The position numbers were made by a program, and so were the translations under genes. The notes beneath the pieces are model-generated. The model was not told the origin of the DNA, did not search any database, and worked only from the letters and a program-made list of their open reading frames with translations. Source: Streptomyces chartreusis (GTDB lineage: Bacteria; Actinomycetota; Actinomycetes; Streptomycetales; Streptomycetaceae). Taken from it: a DNA stretch of 64,000 nt. The DNA lies in NCBI RefSeq assembly GCF_008704715.1, contig NZ_CP023689.1:2356001-2420000 (forward strand), read 5' to 3'. Shown here piece after piece: positions 9,184 to 18,548 of this stretch; position 1 is the stretch's first letter; each line of letters starts with the position of its first letter.

Positions 9184-11580
9184 ATGTCTCCACGGACAGG
9201 TCCCCGGCGCCGCCTCGGCTCCATCCGTCTCTCCCTGATCCTGCTGGCGCTGGTGCCCAGCGTCACGCTCGCCGCCATCTGGAGCGTGACGACGATCCAG
9301 ATGTTCTCGGAGGGCCTGGGGCTGCGGTCCCAGACCGGGCTGAGCAAGTCGACGGGGGCCATGGGCACCGAGGCCACGCTCGCCCTCCAGCGGGAGCGCA
9401 GCTACTCCGCCGTATGGCTCGCCACGCGGCAGGACTCGGCCCGCACGGGGCTGGACGAACAGCGCGGCAGGACCGACAAGGCGGTCGCCAAGCTCCTCGC
9501 GCAGTCGGACGAGATCCAGCGGGCGCCCGCCCGTGTGAAGGACCGGCTGTACTCGGTCGTCGCGTCCGTGAGCAGCCTGGAGTACTACCGGGGCCAGGTG
9601 GACAACCCCTCCGACATCTCCGCCGTACAGGCGCTGGGGCAGTACACGTCGATCATCGACGACCAGATCCACGCCTTCCAGGAGCTCTCCCAGGTCGACG
9701 ACGGGGACCTCACCTCGCAGGCCGGTCCGCTCGTCTCGCTGGAGCACGCGGCGGAACTGATGTCCCGTGAGGACGCGCTGCTGACGCTGGCCTCGCCGAC
9801 GCGACGGATGGACGAGAAGGAGTGGACCGAGTTCGCGGAGCTGGTGAACACCCGGCGCTGGCTCGTCGAGGACCAGATCCTGCCCTCGCTCACCGGGCCC
9901 GCCAAGGCGGAGACGGAACGGATCCTGGCCGGTGCGCAGTGGCGGACCCTGGAGCAGGTCGAGGACCGGGTGCTCGCGGCGCGCGCGTCGGCGGGCAAGG
10001 ACGGGACCATCGCCGTCCCGGACTCCCAGAAGGAGTGGCGGGCCGCGCTGACCGGGGTCACCGAGGAGTACTCGGTGCTGATCAAGCAGCAGACGACCGG
10101 ACTGCTCCAGCGCAGCGGCGACGAGGCGCGCGGACTGCTGATCAAGGCCGCGTCGCTGAGCGCGGGCGGGCTGATCGCGCTGCTGCTGTGCGTGGGGATG
10201 TCGTGGCGGATCACCCGCTCGCTGTCCCGGCGGCTGCACGGCCTGCGCGAGGCCACCCTGGGGCTCGCCCAGGAGCGGCTGCCCGACGTGGTGGCCCGGC
10301 TGGAGCGGGGCGAGAAGGTCGACGTGGAGCTGGCGACACCGCCGCTGGACTACGGCCGTGACGAACTCGGGCAGGTGGCGAAGGCGTTCAACACCGCGCA
10401 GCGCACCGCCGTGCACACCGCCGTCGAACTCGCCGACACCCGGCGCGGCTTCCAGAAGATCATCCTGGGCATCGCCCGGCAGAGCCAGAACCTGGTCAAC
10501 CTCCAGCTCACGAAGCTGGACGCGCTGGAGCGCACGCACCAGGACCCCGACGTCCTCAAGGGCCTGTACGAACTCGACTCCACCGCCAGCCAGCTGCGCC
10601 GCTACGAGGAGAACCTCGTCATCATCAGCGGTGAGCGGCCGGGCCGGACCTGGAGCGAGCCGGTAGCGCTGATCGACATCCTGCGCAGCGCGGTCGGCGA
10701 GGTCGCCGAGTACCGGCGGGTGGAGGTGCAGACCGACGAGGAGGTGCATCTCGCGCCGCCCGCGGTGGCCGACGTCATCCATCTGCTGGCCGAGCTCATC
10801 GAGAACGCCACGCTGTACTCCCCCGCCCCGGCGCCGGTCGGCGTGCGGGCCGCGATGGTGGCCAAGGGGCTGGCCGTGGAGGTCGAGGACCGCGGCCTCG
10901 GCATGTCCGAGGAGGAGTACGCGGCGTTCAACGCCCAGTTGGCCGAGCCGCCGCAGTTCGACGTGGTGGCGCTCGCCGACGACCTCCGGCTCGGCATGTT
11001 CGTGATCGCCCAGCTCTCGCGGCGGCACGGCATCACGGTCACGCTGCGCTCCTCGCCGTACGGCGGTACGACGGCGATCGTGCTGATCCCGCACGACGTC
11101 GTGGTGCGGGACCTGCCGGCGCCGGACCGGGAAGAGGTCGAGCACACCGGGGCCGCCGAGCCGGAGGAGCCCGTACGGGAGGCCCGTCCCGTCGTGCAGG
11201 CCCGTACCGAGACCGCCGCGGATCCAGAGGCCGGCGCGCGCCGGGACGGCCTCTCGCCGCTGCCGCGCCGGGTGCCGCAGACCAGCCTGGCGGCCGAGCT
11301 GCGCGAGGAGTCGGCGCCGGCCGAACACAACGGCCACGACGAGGACTTCACCGCCGAGCAGGCCGCCTCCTCCCTGGCCGGCTTCCAGCGCGGCACGCTC
11401 CGGGCCCGCGACGACGACGGCGCGGGGGCGCCGGACGAGCCCGGGGCCGGGGACCAGCTGGTCCCGGCCGCGCGTCGGGCGCGTGACGACGCCACCCCCG
11501 ACGAGCCGCCCGCGGCCGGGTCCGCCGCCTCCCCGGCCGCCGCTCCCACGTCCTCCACCCCGCCCGCCGACCGCTCATGA
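9184..11580 (+). CDS. cvnA: Conservon protein CvnA: membrane sensor histidine-kinase-like ATPase
   Basis: 798 residues from ATG 9184. TM1 is at about 16-38, a nitrate/nitrite-sensing-like (NIT) helical extracytoplasmic domain at about 50-300, TM2 at about 318-340, HAMP to about 400, then a dimerisation helix and a HATPase domain (ELIENATLYSP near 538, DRGLGMS, DLRLGMFV). The last 150 residues are Pro/Glu-rich and disordered. No canonical phospho-acceptor H-box is evident, as usual for CvnA proteins. It heads a coupled cvnA-B-C-D operon; in Streptomyces coelicolor such conservons form membrane complexes likened to eukaryotic G-protein-coupled systems. The signal is unknown. Confidence 0.9.
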   Translation: MSPRTGPRRRLGSIRLSLILLALVPSVTLAAIWSVTTIQMFSEGLGLRSQTGLSKSTGAMGTEATLALQRERSYSAVWLATRQDSARTGLDEQRGRTDKAVAKLLAQSDEIQRAPARVKDRLYSVVASVSSLEYYRGQVDNPSDISAVQALGQYTSIIDDQIHAFQELSQVDDGDLTSQAGPLVSLEHAAELMSREDALLTLASPTRRMDEKEWTEFAELVNTRRWLVEDQILPSLTGPAKAETERILAGAQWRTLEQVEDRVLAARASAGKDGTIAVPDSQKEWRAALTGVTEEYSVLIKQQTTGLLQRSGDEARGLLIKAASLSAGGLIALLLCVGMSWRITRSLSRRLHGLREATLGLAQERLPDVVARLERGEKVDVELATPPLDYGRDELGQVAKAFNTAQRTAVHTAVELADTRRGFQKIILGIARQSQNLVNLQLTKLDALERTHQDPDVLKGLYELDSTASQLRRYEENLVIISGERPGRTWSEPVALIDILRSAVGEVAEYRRVEVQTDEEVHLAPPAVADVIHLLAELIENATLYSPAPAPVGVRAAMVAKGLAVEVEDRGLGMSEEEYAAFNAQLAEPPQFDVVALADDLRLGMFVIAQLSRRHGITVTLRSSPYGGTTAIVLIPHDVVVRDLPAPDREEVEHTGAAEPEEPVREARPVVQARTETAADPEAGARRDGLSPLPRRVPQTSLAAELREESAPAEHNGHDEDFTAEQAASSLAGFQRGTLRARDDDGAGAPDEPGAGDQLVPAARRARDDATPDEPPAAGSAASPAAAPTSSTPPADRS

Positions 11581-11591
11581 AGGACACCGCC

Positions 11592-12011
11592 ATGACACGC
11601 CCCACTCCAGCCACGGACACCCAGCTCGACCAGTTGCTCACCGGACTCGTGGAGCGGGTCGCCGACGTCAACCACGCGGTGGTGCTCTCCGAGGACGGCC
11701 TGGTGGTGAGCAAGTCGATCGGGTTCCTGCGCGACGACGCCGAGCGGCTGGCGGCGACCGCGTCCGGCCTGATGAGCCTCAGCAAGGGCGTCAGCATGGA
11801 CTTCCGGGGCGGGCCGGTGCGCCAGGCGCTGATCGAGATGGCCAACAGCTATCTGATCCTCACCTCCGCCGGCCCCGGCGCCCACCTGGTCGTGCTGACC
11901 AACCAGGGCGCGGACGTCGGGGTGGTGGCGTACCAGATGAACATGCTGGTGAAGAAGATCGGCGAGCACCTCTCGGCGGCACCGCGGGCCCATGTCGGCC
12001 CTGGCGCGTGA
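11592..12011 (+). CDS. cvnB: Conservon protein CvnB: roadblock/LC7 domain
   Basis: 139 residues. ATG 11592 is chosen because AAGGA lies seven bases upstream; an alternative ATG at 11577 overlaps the cvnA stop and would add five residues. The roadblock/LC7 fold is shown by LLTGLVERVADVNHAVVLSEDGLVV and GAHLVVLTNQGADVGVVAYQM. Family members act as adaptors or regulators of small GTPases, here presumably CvnD. The 3' end overlaps the next gene. Confidence 0.9.
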   Translation: MTRPTPATDTQLDQLLTGLVERVADVNHAVVLSEDGLVVSKSIGFLRDDAERLAATASGLMSLSKGVSMDFRGGPVRQALIEMANSYLILTSAGPGAHLVVLTNQGADVGVVAYQMNMLVKKIGEHLSAAPRAHVGPGA

Positions 12012-12372
12012 GGTGGGCGGAGACGATCCGGCGGGCCGGCTGGTCCGTCCCTTCACGCTGACCGGGGGGCGGACCAGGCCCAGCCGCAGCGACTTCACCC
12101 TGATCACGACCGTGACGGCGGTGGATCCGCCGCCGGAGCGGGCACCTCGTCCACAGCCCGAGCAGGTGCGGATCCTGCGGCGCTGCGCCCGGCCGATCGC
12201 CGTGGCGGAGCTCGCGGCCCATCTGGACCTGCCGGTGAGCGTGGTCGCCATCATGCTCTGCGATCTGCTGGAGGCGGGCCTGATCACCGTTCACCCCCCG
12301 CATCCCGTCACCCCCCGTACCCCGGACCTGGACCTGTTGCAGAAAGTGAGGGAGGGCCTTGGCCGGCTCTGA
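11992..12372 (+). CDS. cvnC: Conservon protein CvnC: DUF742
   Basis: 126 residues. The ATG at 11992 overlaps cvnB by 20 bases; a GTG at 12013 is possible. It contains RLVRPFTLTGGRTRPSRS and a winged-helix-like segment (ARPIAVAELAAHLDLPVSVVAIMLCDLLEAGLI) typical of DUF742, the third conservon component. It probably links CvnB/CvnD to the CvnA sensor. The stop lies inside cvnD. Confidence 0.9.
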   Translation: MSALAREVGGDDPAGRLVRPFTLTGGRTRPSRSDFTLITTVTAVDPPPERAPRPQPEQVRILRRCARPIAVAELAAHLDLPVSVVAIMLCDLLEAGLITVHPPHPVTPRTPDLDLLQKVREGLGRL

Positions 12373-12946
12373 CACCACCGTGCAGGCGGACGCGCCGCCC
12401 GACACGGTCAAGATCCTCATAGCCGGCGGCTTCGGCGTCGGGAAGACGACCATGGTCGGCTCGGTCAGCGAGATCGCCCCGCTGCGCACCGAGGAGTCCC
12501 TGACCATCGCGAGTCTGGGCGTCGACGACCTCGACGGCATCGAGCAGAAACGCGCGACGACCGTGGCCCTGGACTTCGGCCGGATCACCATCAGCCGGGA
12601 GCTGGTGCTGTATCTGTTCGGTACGCCCGGGCAGCAGCGGTTCTGGTTCATGTGGAACGACCTGGCGATCGGCGCGCTCGGCGCCGTCGTCCTGATCGAC
12701 GTGCGGCGGCCGCAGTCCAGCTTCGCGGCGATCGACTTCTTCGAGCGCCGCGAGATCCCCTTCGTCGTCGGTGTGAACGGCTTCCACGGCGAACACCCCT
12801 ACCCGGCCGAGGAGATCAGGGAGTCCCTCGCGCTGCCGGAGCACGTACGGGTGCTGCTGTGCGACGCGCGGGAGCGGGAGTCCTGCCGGGACGTGCTGAT
12901 CGCCCTGATCGACCAGCTGATCGCGCAGGCCCGTCAGGCGAACTGA
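12359..12946 (+). CDS. cvnD: Conservon protein CvnD: small GTPase
   Basis: 195 residues from a TTG start at 12359, justified by GGGAGG six bases upstream and overlap with cvnC. The P-loop is GGFGVGKTT (about 22-30), the switch-II-like motif is LFGTPGQQRFWFMWNDL, and the GVNGFHG segment occupies the usual base-specificity position. CvnD proteins bind and hydrolyse GTP and are the output module of conservons. No fifth gene (cytochrome P450 CvnE) follows. The last 13 bases overlap the convergent M81 peptidase gene. Confidence 0.92.
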   Translation: MAGSDTTVQADAPPDTVKILIAGGFGVGKTTMVGSVSEIAPLRTEESLTIASLGVDDLDGIEQKRATTVALDFGRITISRELVLYLFGTPGQQRFWFMWNDLAIGALGAVVLIDVRRPQSSFAAIDFFERREIPFVVGVNGFHGEHPYPAEEIRESLALPEHVRVLLCDARERESCRDVLIALIDQLIAQARQAN

Positions 12947-14442
12947 GCCGGCGGCCGGTTCGCGGGCGCGACGATCCGGGCCGTGAGGTCCGGGTCGGGC
13001 ATCGCCGGGTCGAAGGGGAACATGGGCCGGTGGATGCGCCGGTGGCCGAGCCGCACCAGGTCCTGGTCGACACCGCCCGGGGTGAGGGCCATCTTCCAGC
13101 CGGCGGCCATGGCGAAGAGCTCGGGCTCCAGATAGCCGATCTTCACGATCACGACATCGGCGGCGCGCGGGTCCAACTCCAGCTCCGTGAAGTCGCGTTC
13201 GAGGTGGTACGGCTTGCGCAGCCGGGTCAGGATCACGTGCACGCTCCCGACCCGCAGCACGGCCTCGGTCTCCGCGTCCCGGTCGCCGTGCCGGACCGAG
13301 TGGACCACGCCGGTCATGGTGAGCGGCCCGGCGTGCCGGCCGTCCACCTCGGCTCCGGCGGTGACGGTGACCATCGCGCCGACGCCGGCCCGCACCGCCG
13401 CGTCGACCGCGGACGGCCCCGGCAGGGAGGCGTAGACGACGACCGGGCCGGCGGGGTCCTTGAACTCCGGCCGGGCGAGGACGTGTTGGAGTCCCCATGT
13501 GACGTCCCCCGCGCCGCCCGCCGTCGGATTGTCGCCGGTGTCGCTGATGAAGTACGGGCGCCGGGCGCCGGCGGCGAGGGCCTCGTCGAGACAGTCGTCG
13601 AGGGTGCCGGTGGGGGCGACGAAGGCGAAGTCGTGCCGGGCGTCCCAGAATCCGCGGGCGAGCCGCTCGGCGCCCGCGGCGACGGCGGCCTCGTCGGGTC
13701 CGGTGACCACGACCGCGGCACGGTTGCGCGGCTCGTCCGCCCAGGCGTACCCGACCCAGACGGCGGCGTCGGTCACGCCGTCGGCCGCCGCCACCTCGGC
13801 CACGGCCGCGTACACGCTCCTCGCCGGTTCGATACGGGTGGACGTCTGCTCCCCGGCCAGCAGCACCGGCACCGGCACCCACGCCTTGACCGGGCGGGGC
13901 GCGCCGCCGGCCAGGAGGTCCACGAGGTTGCGGGCGGCCCGCTCCTTCGTCTCCATGGCGTCCTCGTGCGGGGCCATGCGGTAGCAGGTGATCAGGTCGC
14001 TGTGGTGGACGAGCGGGCGGGAGACGTTGCCGTGCAGGTCCATGGAGGTCGACACGAGGGTGTCGGGGCCGATCACCTCGCGGATGCGGGTGAGCAGGTC
14101 GGCCTCGGCGTCGTCGAGTCCCTCGACGGTCATCGCGCCGTGGATGTCGAACCAGAGGCCGTCGAGGGGCCCCAGGTCCCGGAGCCGGTCGATGAGTTCC
14201 GTCGAAAGCTCGGCGTACGCGGCGGCCGTCACCGTGCCGCCGGGCAGCGCCTTGCCGACCAGTGCCCCGCGCCAGTCGGCGGCTTCCCGCAGCGGCTCTC
14301 CCGGGGCCAGGAACGGGTAGCGGGTGAGGACGTCCTGTCCGCGCAGCGGGTGGAAGGCGGGGGCCTCGGTGCGGGCCGGGGAGAAGGTCGACGACTCGAT
14401 GCCGAGGCCGGCGATCGCGACGACGGGACGGGGCTGGGGCAT
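12934..14442 (-). CDS. M81-family metallopeptidase (MlrC-like)
   Basis: 502 residues from ATG 14442 after GGAGGAG. It matches the MlrC/M81 fold: N-terminal IAGLGIESSTFSPART, FDIHGAMTVEGLDDAEADLL, STSMDLHGNVS, YRMAPHEDAMET, and the C-terminal ISDTGDNPTAGGAGD and LTPGGVD motifs; the Asp/His residues in DIHG, DLHGN and PHED are probable zinc ligands. MlrC cleaves a small peptide in microcystin degradation, and relatives are common beside peptide-type ABC transporters. Here it is downstream of a ROK repressor on the same strand and divergent from such a transporter, so it probably processes the imported compound. Confidence 0.9.
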   Translation of the reverse strand: MPQPRPVVAIAGLGIESSTFSPARTEAPAFHPLRGQDVLTRYPFLAPGEPLREAADWRGALVGKALPGGTVTAAAYAELSTELIDRLRDLGPLDGLWFDIHGAMTVEGLDDAEADLLTRIREVIGPDTLVSTSMDLHGNVSRPLVHHSDLITCYRMAPHEDAMETKERAARNLVDLLAGGAPRPVKAWVPVPVLLAGEQTSTRIEPARSVYAAVAEVAAADGVTDAAVWVGYAWADEPRNRAAVVVTGPDEAAVAAGAERLARGFWDARHDFAFVAPTGTLDDCLDEALAAGARRPYFISDTGDNPTAGGAGDVTWGLQHVLARPEFKDPAGPVVVYASLPGPSAVDAAVRAGVGAMVTVTAGAEVDGRHAGPLTMTGVVHSVRHGDRDAETEAVLRVGSVHVILTRLRKPYHLERDFTELELDPRAADVVIVKIGYLEPELFAMAAGWKMALTPGGVDQDLVRLGHRRIHRPMFPFDPAMPDPDLTARIVAPANRPPAQFA

Positions 14443-14490
14443 GGCTCCTCCGGGATCTGACGGGACGGGCGTGGGCGTGGGCGGCGTCGG

Positions 14491-15654
14491 TCAGGGGTGG
14501 GCGCCGGTCGCCGTGTGCAGGGCGTGGGCGAGGGCCCGCTGGAGCGCGAACTGGCCCGCGCCGACCAGGCCGGCGTCGGCGCCGAGGCCGGCCCGCTCGA
14601 TGACCAGGTGCTCGGTGACCAGGGGGTGGCAGCCCTCGTACAACTGGCTGCGCACGGCGGCGACGAAGGGCTCCAGCGTGGAGAGGATGCCGCCGAGGTA
14701 CACCGCGTCCGGATTGAAGAAGTTCACGTTGGGGGCGAGCACCGTGCCCAGATAGCGGCCGGCCTGCCGGACCGCGCGGGTGGCCTCGGGGTCGGCGTCA
14801 CCGGCGAGACGTACGACGTCCTCGGTCGACGTCACCTCCAGGCCGCGCTCGCACAGGATGCGGACCAGCGCCGCGCCCGAGGCGACCGTCTCCAGGCATC
14901 CGGTGTTGCCGCAGGAGCAGGGGATGTCGTGGGCGGCCTCGACGCGGACGTGGGTGATCTCGCCCGCCGCGCCCGAACCGCCCCGGTAGAGGCGGCCGTC
15001 GGCGATGACGCCGGCGCCTATGCCGGTGCCCGCCTTGACCATGATCGCCTGGCGTTGCGCGGCGGGGCGGACACTGTGCTCGCCGACGGCCATGCAGTTG
15101 GCGTCGTTCTCGATGGCCACCGGGACCCCGAACCGCTCCTGGAGCCAGTCCCGTACGGGGAAGCGGTTCCAGCCGGGCATGCGGGCGGGCAGCGTCACCA
15201 GGCCCGCCTCGACGTCGACCGGTCCCGGCAGACACAGGCCGACGCCTCTGAGGAGTTCCCGGCCGTGCCGGTCGGCGAGGCCCTGGAGGGTCTCGACCAG
15301 GCCGGGCAGGGAGGCCTCGGGGCCGTCGGCCGTCGCGAACGGCACCGTGGAGACGTCGGCGAGACCGCCTCCGGAGTGCACGATGCCGACATGGGCGTGC
15401 TTGCCGCCGAGTTCGGCCGCCACGGCGTATCCGTCGCCGCCGCCGAGCCGGAGGACCTTGCGCGGCCTGCCGCCGTTCGACGACAGGGTGCCCTCCTCGG
15501 TGACCAGGCCGTAGTCCAGCAGCTTGCCCACCGCGAACGACACCGTCGACGGCGCGGCGCCGAGCAGTTCGGACAGTTCCGTGCGGGTGGACGCCTGCCC
15601 GGAGGCGAGGAGTTCGAGGATGCGCCGGGTCAACGACCCACTTTTTTCAGTCAT
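14491..15654 (-). CDS. ROK-family transcriptional repressor
   Basis: 387 residues from ATG 15654. The N-terminal winged helix (about 5-70; ASTRTELSELLGAAPSTVSFAVGKL) is followed by a ROK domain with AAELGGKHAHVGIV, the IENDANCMAVGE motif and the zinc-binding CSCGNTGCLET loop. ROK repressors sense sugars or sugar phosphates. It is divergent from the peptide-type ABC operon and co-oriented with the M81 peptidase 48 bp downstream, so it probably controls both arms from the shared promoter region. Confidence 0.92.
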   Translation of the reverse strand: MTEKSGSLTRRILELLASGQASTRTELSELLGAAPSTVSFAVGKLLDYGLVTEEGTLSSNGGRPRKVLRLGGGDGYAVAAELGGKHAHVGIVHSGGGLADVSTVPFATADGPEASLPGLVETLQGLADRHGRELLRGVGLCLPGPVDVEAGLVTLPARMPGWNRFPVRDWLQERFGVPVAIENDANCMAVGEHSVRPAAQRQAIMVKAGTGIGAGVIADGRLYRGGSGAAGEITHVRVEAAHDIPCSCGNTGCLETVASGAALVRILCERGLEVTSTEDVVRLAGDADPEATRAVRQAGRYLGTVLAPNVNFFNPDAVYLGGILSTLEPFVAAVRSQLYEGCHPLVTEHLVIERAGLGADAGLVGAGQFALQRALAHALHTATGAHP

Positions 15655-15736
15655 GGACGAAGTTACTTCCGTCTCCTATGGCCGGGACAGCGAGATTAGG
15701 CCCACGGAGACCTCGCCCGGCTATTTCCAGATCAGC

Positions 15737-15771
15737 AGAAACATACTTTTTACAGCGGCACTCCTGTTTCT
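15737..15771. promoter_or_regulatory. Candidate operator in the ROK repressor/ABC divergent promoter
   Basis: Inverted repeat AGAAACA (15737-15743) and TGTTTCT (15765-15771) with a 21-bp spacer surrounds a TTTTTACA stretch in the 173-bp divergent promoter. It is a plausible binding site for the ROK repressor; there is no motif match to prove it. Confidence 0.4.
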
Positions 15772-15827
15772 TCGAACAGTCGGGGCTTTCACTGACTGCA
15801 CCTCGCTTCTGTCCCCTGAGGAGAGCC

Positions 15828-17585
15828 ATGTCCCCTGCTCGCACAAGACTCCTCGCCGGTGCCGCGGCCCTGTCCGCCGGCACGCTGCTGCTCGCGGGCT
15901 GCTCCGGGAGCAGCGGCGCGTCGTCCGGATCACGCGACTCCATCAACTACGCGCTGCCCGCGAACTTCACGCCGAACTGGATCCTGCCGATCGGTACCGC
16001 GGCGCATCTGAACACCAACAACATCTCCATCGCGAACACGCTGTGGGAGCCGCTCATCGCCTACGACGGCTCCACCGGCGAGATCGGCTGGAACAAAGCC
16101 GGTTCGGTCGCCACCGCCGCCGACTTCGCGCCCGGCAACAGAAGCGTGCGGATCACCCTGGGCGACCGGCACTGGAGCGACGGCAAGCCGATCACCTCCG
16201 GTGACGTCCAATTCTGGTTCGACCTGATCAAGGCGAACAAGAAGGAGTGGGCGGGATACAACCCCGGTCAGGCGCCGGACAACTGGACCTCCTTCGAGGC
16301 CGAGGACGACCGCCACTTCACGATCACCTTCGACAAGGCCTACAACCCGCAGTGGATGCTGGCCAACGAGCTGAGCTCCATCACCCCGCTCCCCCGGCAC
16401 GTCTGGGACAGGGGCGGCGACGCGAGGCAGGTGTGGAAGGACCTCAACGACGCCGCGAAGAACATCGCCGGCTACGAGAAGAACGCGCTGTGGAAGACCA
16501 TCAGCGGGCCGTACGCGGTCAAGTCGTACTCGACGGCCGGCAAGGTCGTGCTCACCGCCAACAAGAAGTACGACGGCGGTGAGAAGCCGGCCGTCCCGAC
16601 GGTGAACCTGCTCCCCTTCACCACGGCGGAGGCCGAGAAGAACGCCCTGCGCTCCGGCACGGTCGACTACGGCTACATCGAGGCGACCGACCTCGATCAG
16701 AAGGACAGCTTCACCGCGCAGGGGTACGAGGTGAAGCCGTGGTCCGGCTGGGCGATCACCTACATGCCGTACAACTTCAACAACCCGGCGATGGGCGCCG
16801 TGTTCAAGCAGCTGTACGCCCGTCAGGCCGTCCAGCGTTCCATCGACCAGAAATCTCTCGCCGAGGTCGTCTTCAACGGCACGGCGGTCGCGGGCTACGG
16901 CCCGGTCCCGCAGGGACAGGCGTCCGACTTCGTCTCGCGGGCGCAGAAGGACAACCCTTACCCGTTCTCCACGACGGCCGCCCGGGAGCTGCTGACCGGC
17001 CACGGCTGGACCGAGCGCGGCGGGGTCATGACCTGTACGGACCCCGGTACCGGAGCCGACCGGTGCGGTGCGGGAGTCGCCGAGGGCACGAAGTTCGAGA
17101 TGCGGGTGCTGTCGCAGTCCGGGTCCACGGTCACCGACAACATGATGAGCGCGATCCAGTCCTCGCTGGCGAAGACCGGCATCAAGTTCACGATCAAGAC
17201 CGCGCCCGTCAACTCCGTGCTGGCGCAGACCCCGCAGTGCGAGGCGGACCAGCCGCTCTGCAAGTGGCAGTTGTCGTTCTTCGGCACGGCGGGCAGCTGG
17301 TACTTCCCCGCCTTCCCGACCGGTGACTCGCTGTTCCAGTCCGGCGGCGGCTCGAACTTCGGCAACTACTCCGACCCGGCGGTCGACAAGCTCATCTCCG
17401 CCTCCACGACGTCGAGTTCGACGAAGGCCGTGCAGGACTACAGCGCCGCCCTCGCCGAGGACCTGCCGGTGATCTGGCTGCCGGAGCCCGTCTATCAGAT
17501 CTCGGTCGTCCGCAAGGGCCTCGGCGGCTTCGCCCAGGACTCGCTCGCCAACTTCCACCCGGCGCAGTGGAAGTGGACCGGCTGA
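15828..17585 (+). CDS. Peptide/oligosaccharide ABC transporter substrate-binding lipoprotein (SBP_bac_5)
   Basis: 585 residues from ATG 15828 (GAGGAGAG upstream). The lipobox is TLLLAGC near residue 25. The family-5 binding fold is evident in NTLWEPLIAYDG, DRHWSDGKPITSGDVQFWFDLI, FTITFDKAYNPQWM and a hinge near YGYIEATDLDQ. These extracytoplasmic receptors capture peptides, oligosaccharides or opines. It is the first gene of a five-gene operon ending in a ROK kinase. Confidence 0.92.
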   Translation: MSPARTRLLAGAAALSAGTLLLAGCSGSSGASSGSRDSINYALPANFTPNWILPIGTAAHLNTNNISIANTLWEPLIAYDGSTGEIGWNKAGSVATAADFAPGNRSVRITLGDRHWSDGKPITSGDVQFWFDLIKANKKEWAGYNPGQAPDNWTSFEAEDDRHFTITFDKAYNPQWMLANELSSITPLPRHVWDRGGDARQVWKDLNDAAKNIAGYEKNALWKTISGPYAVKSYSTAGKVVLTANKKYDGGEKPAVPTVNLLPFTTAEAEKNALRSGTVDYGYIEATDLDQKDSFTAQGYEVKPWSGWAITYMPYNFNNPAMGAVFKQLYARQAVQRSIDQKSLAEVVFNGTAVAGYGPVPQGQASDFVSRAQKDNPYPFSTTAARELLTGHGWTERGGVMTCTDPGTGADRCGAGVAEGTKFEMRVLSQSGSTVTDNMMSAIQSSLAKTGIKFTIKTAPVNSVLAQTPQCEADQPLCKWQLSFFGTAGSWYFPAFPTGDSLFQSGGGSNFGNYSDPAVDKLISASTTSSSTKAVQDYSAALAEDLPVIWLPEPVYQISVVRKGLGGFAQDSLANFHPAQWKWTG

Positions 17586-17588
17586 CGC

Positions 17589-18548
17589 ATGGACACGCTC
17601 CTGTATCTCGTCCGCCGGTTCCTCCAGGCCCTCGCGGTGATCCTGATCGTCACGATCGTGGTCTTCTGCCTGCTGCACGCGCTGCCCGGAGGACCCGCAC
17701 GCGGGATCCTCGGCCCGCAGGCCACGGCCCAGCAGATCGCCGCGTTCAACCACGAGCAGGGGCTCGATCGGCCGCTGCCCGTCCAGTACGTCTACTACCT
17801 GCGCGAGTTGGCGCAGGGTGACCTCGGGACGTCGTACACGCTCAACGAGGCGGTCTCCCGGCTGATCGAGCAACGGCTGCCGAAGACGCTGGTGCTGACC
17901 CTGCTGTCCGCGCTGGCGGGGCTGCTGCTGGCTGTTCCGCTCGGGATGTGGCAGGCGGTGCGGCGCAACAGGCCGGCCGACTACGTCATCACCACGCTGA
18001 GCTTCGTGGCGTACTCGACGCCGGTGTACTTCCTCGGTCTGATCCTGGTGCTGGTCTTCACGCAGACCCTGCGCTGGTTCCCCTCCCAGGCGCCCCAGGG
18101 GGACACCCTGGCGCAGGTGTTCGCGGATCCGGCGGCCCTCGTGCTGCCGGTGGTGACGGGCGCCGCGTCGATGGTGGCCGTGTTCAGCCGGTACATGCGG
18201 GCGGCGACGCTGGAGAACCTGTCCGAGGACTATGTGCGCACGGCGCGCGCCGGCGGTGCCGGGCAGTACGCGGTCCTGTTCCGGCATGTGTTCCGCAACT
18301 CCCTGACGCCGGTGGTGGCGATGCTCGGGTACTACGTGCCGGTGCTGTTCGGTGGGGCGTTGGTGGTCGAGCAGCTCTTCAACTACCCCGGGATGGGGCT
18401 GCTGTTCTGGTCCGCCGCGCAGTCGTCCGACTATCCGGTGCTGCTGGGGTGCGTGCTCGTCATCTCCGTGGCGACGGTGGTGGGGACGCTGCTCGCGGAT
18501 GTGGTGCAGCGGGTTGTTGATCCTCGGGTGAAGGAGGGGCGGGTGTGA
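17589..18548 (+). CDS. ABC transporter permease, DppB/OppB type
   Basis: 319 residues, ATG 17589 three bases after the binding-protein stop. Six membrane helices are predicted, starting LVRRFLQALAVILIVTIVVFCLLHALPGG, the hallmark of DppB-type permeases. The EAA loop is LSEDYVRTARAGGAGQYAVLFRHVFRNSL. It forms the membrane channel with the next gene's product. Confidence 0.93.
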   Translation: MDTLLYLVRRFLQALAVILIVTIVVFCLLHALPGGPARGILGPQATAQQIAAFNHEQGLDRPLPVQYVYYLRELAQGDLGTSYTLNEAVSRLIEQRLPKTLVLTLLSALAGLLLAVPLGMWQAVRRNRPADYVITTLSFVAYSTPVYFLGLILVLVFTQTLRWFPSQAPQGDTLAQVFADPAALVLPVVTGAASMVAVFSRYMRAATLENLSEDYVRTARAGGAGQYAVLFRHVFRNSLTPVVAMLGYYVPVLFGGALVVEQLFNYPGMGLLFWSAAQSSDYPVLLGCVLVISVATVVGTLLADVVQRVVDPRVKEGRV

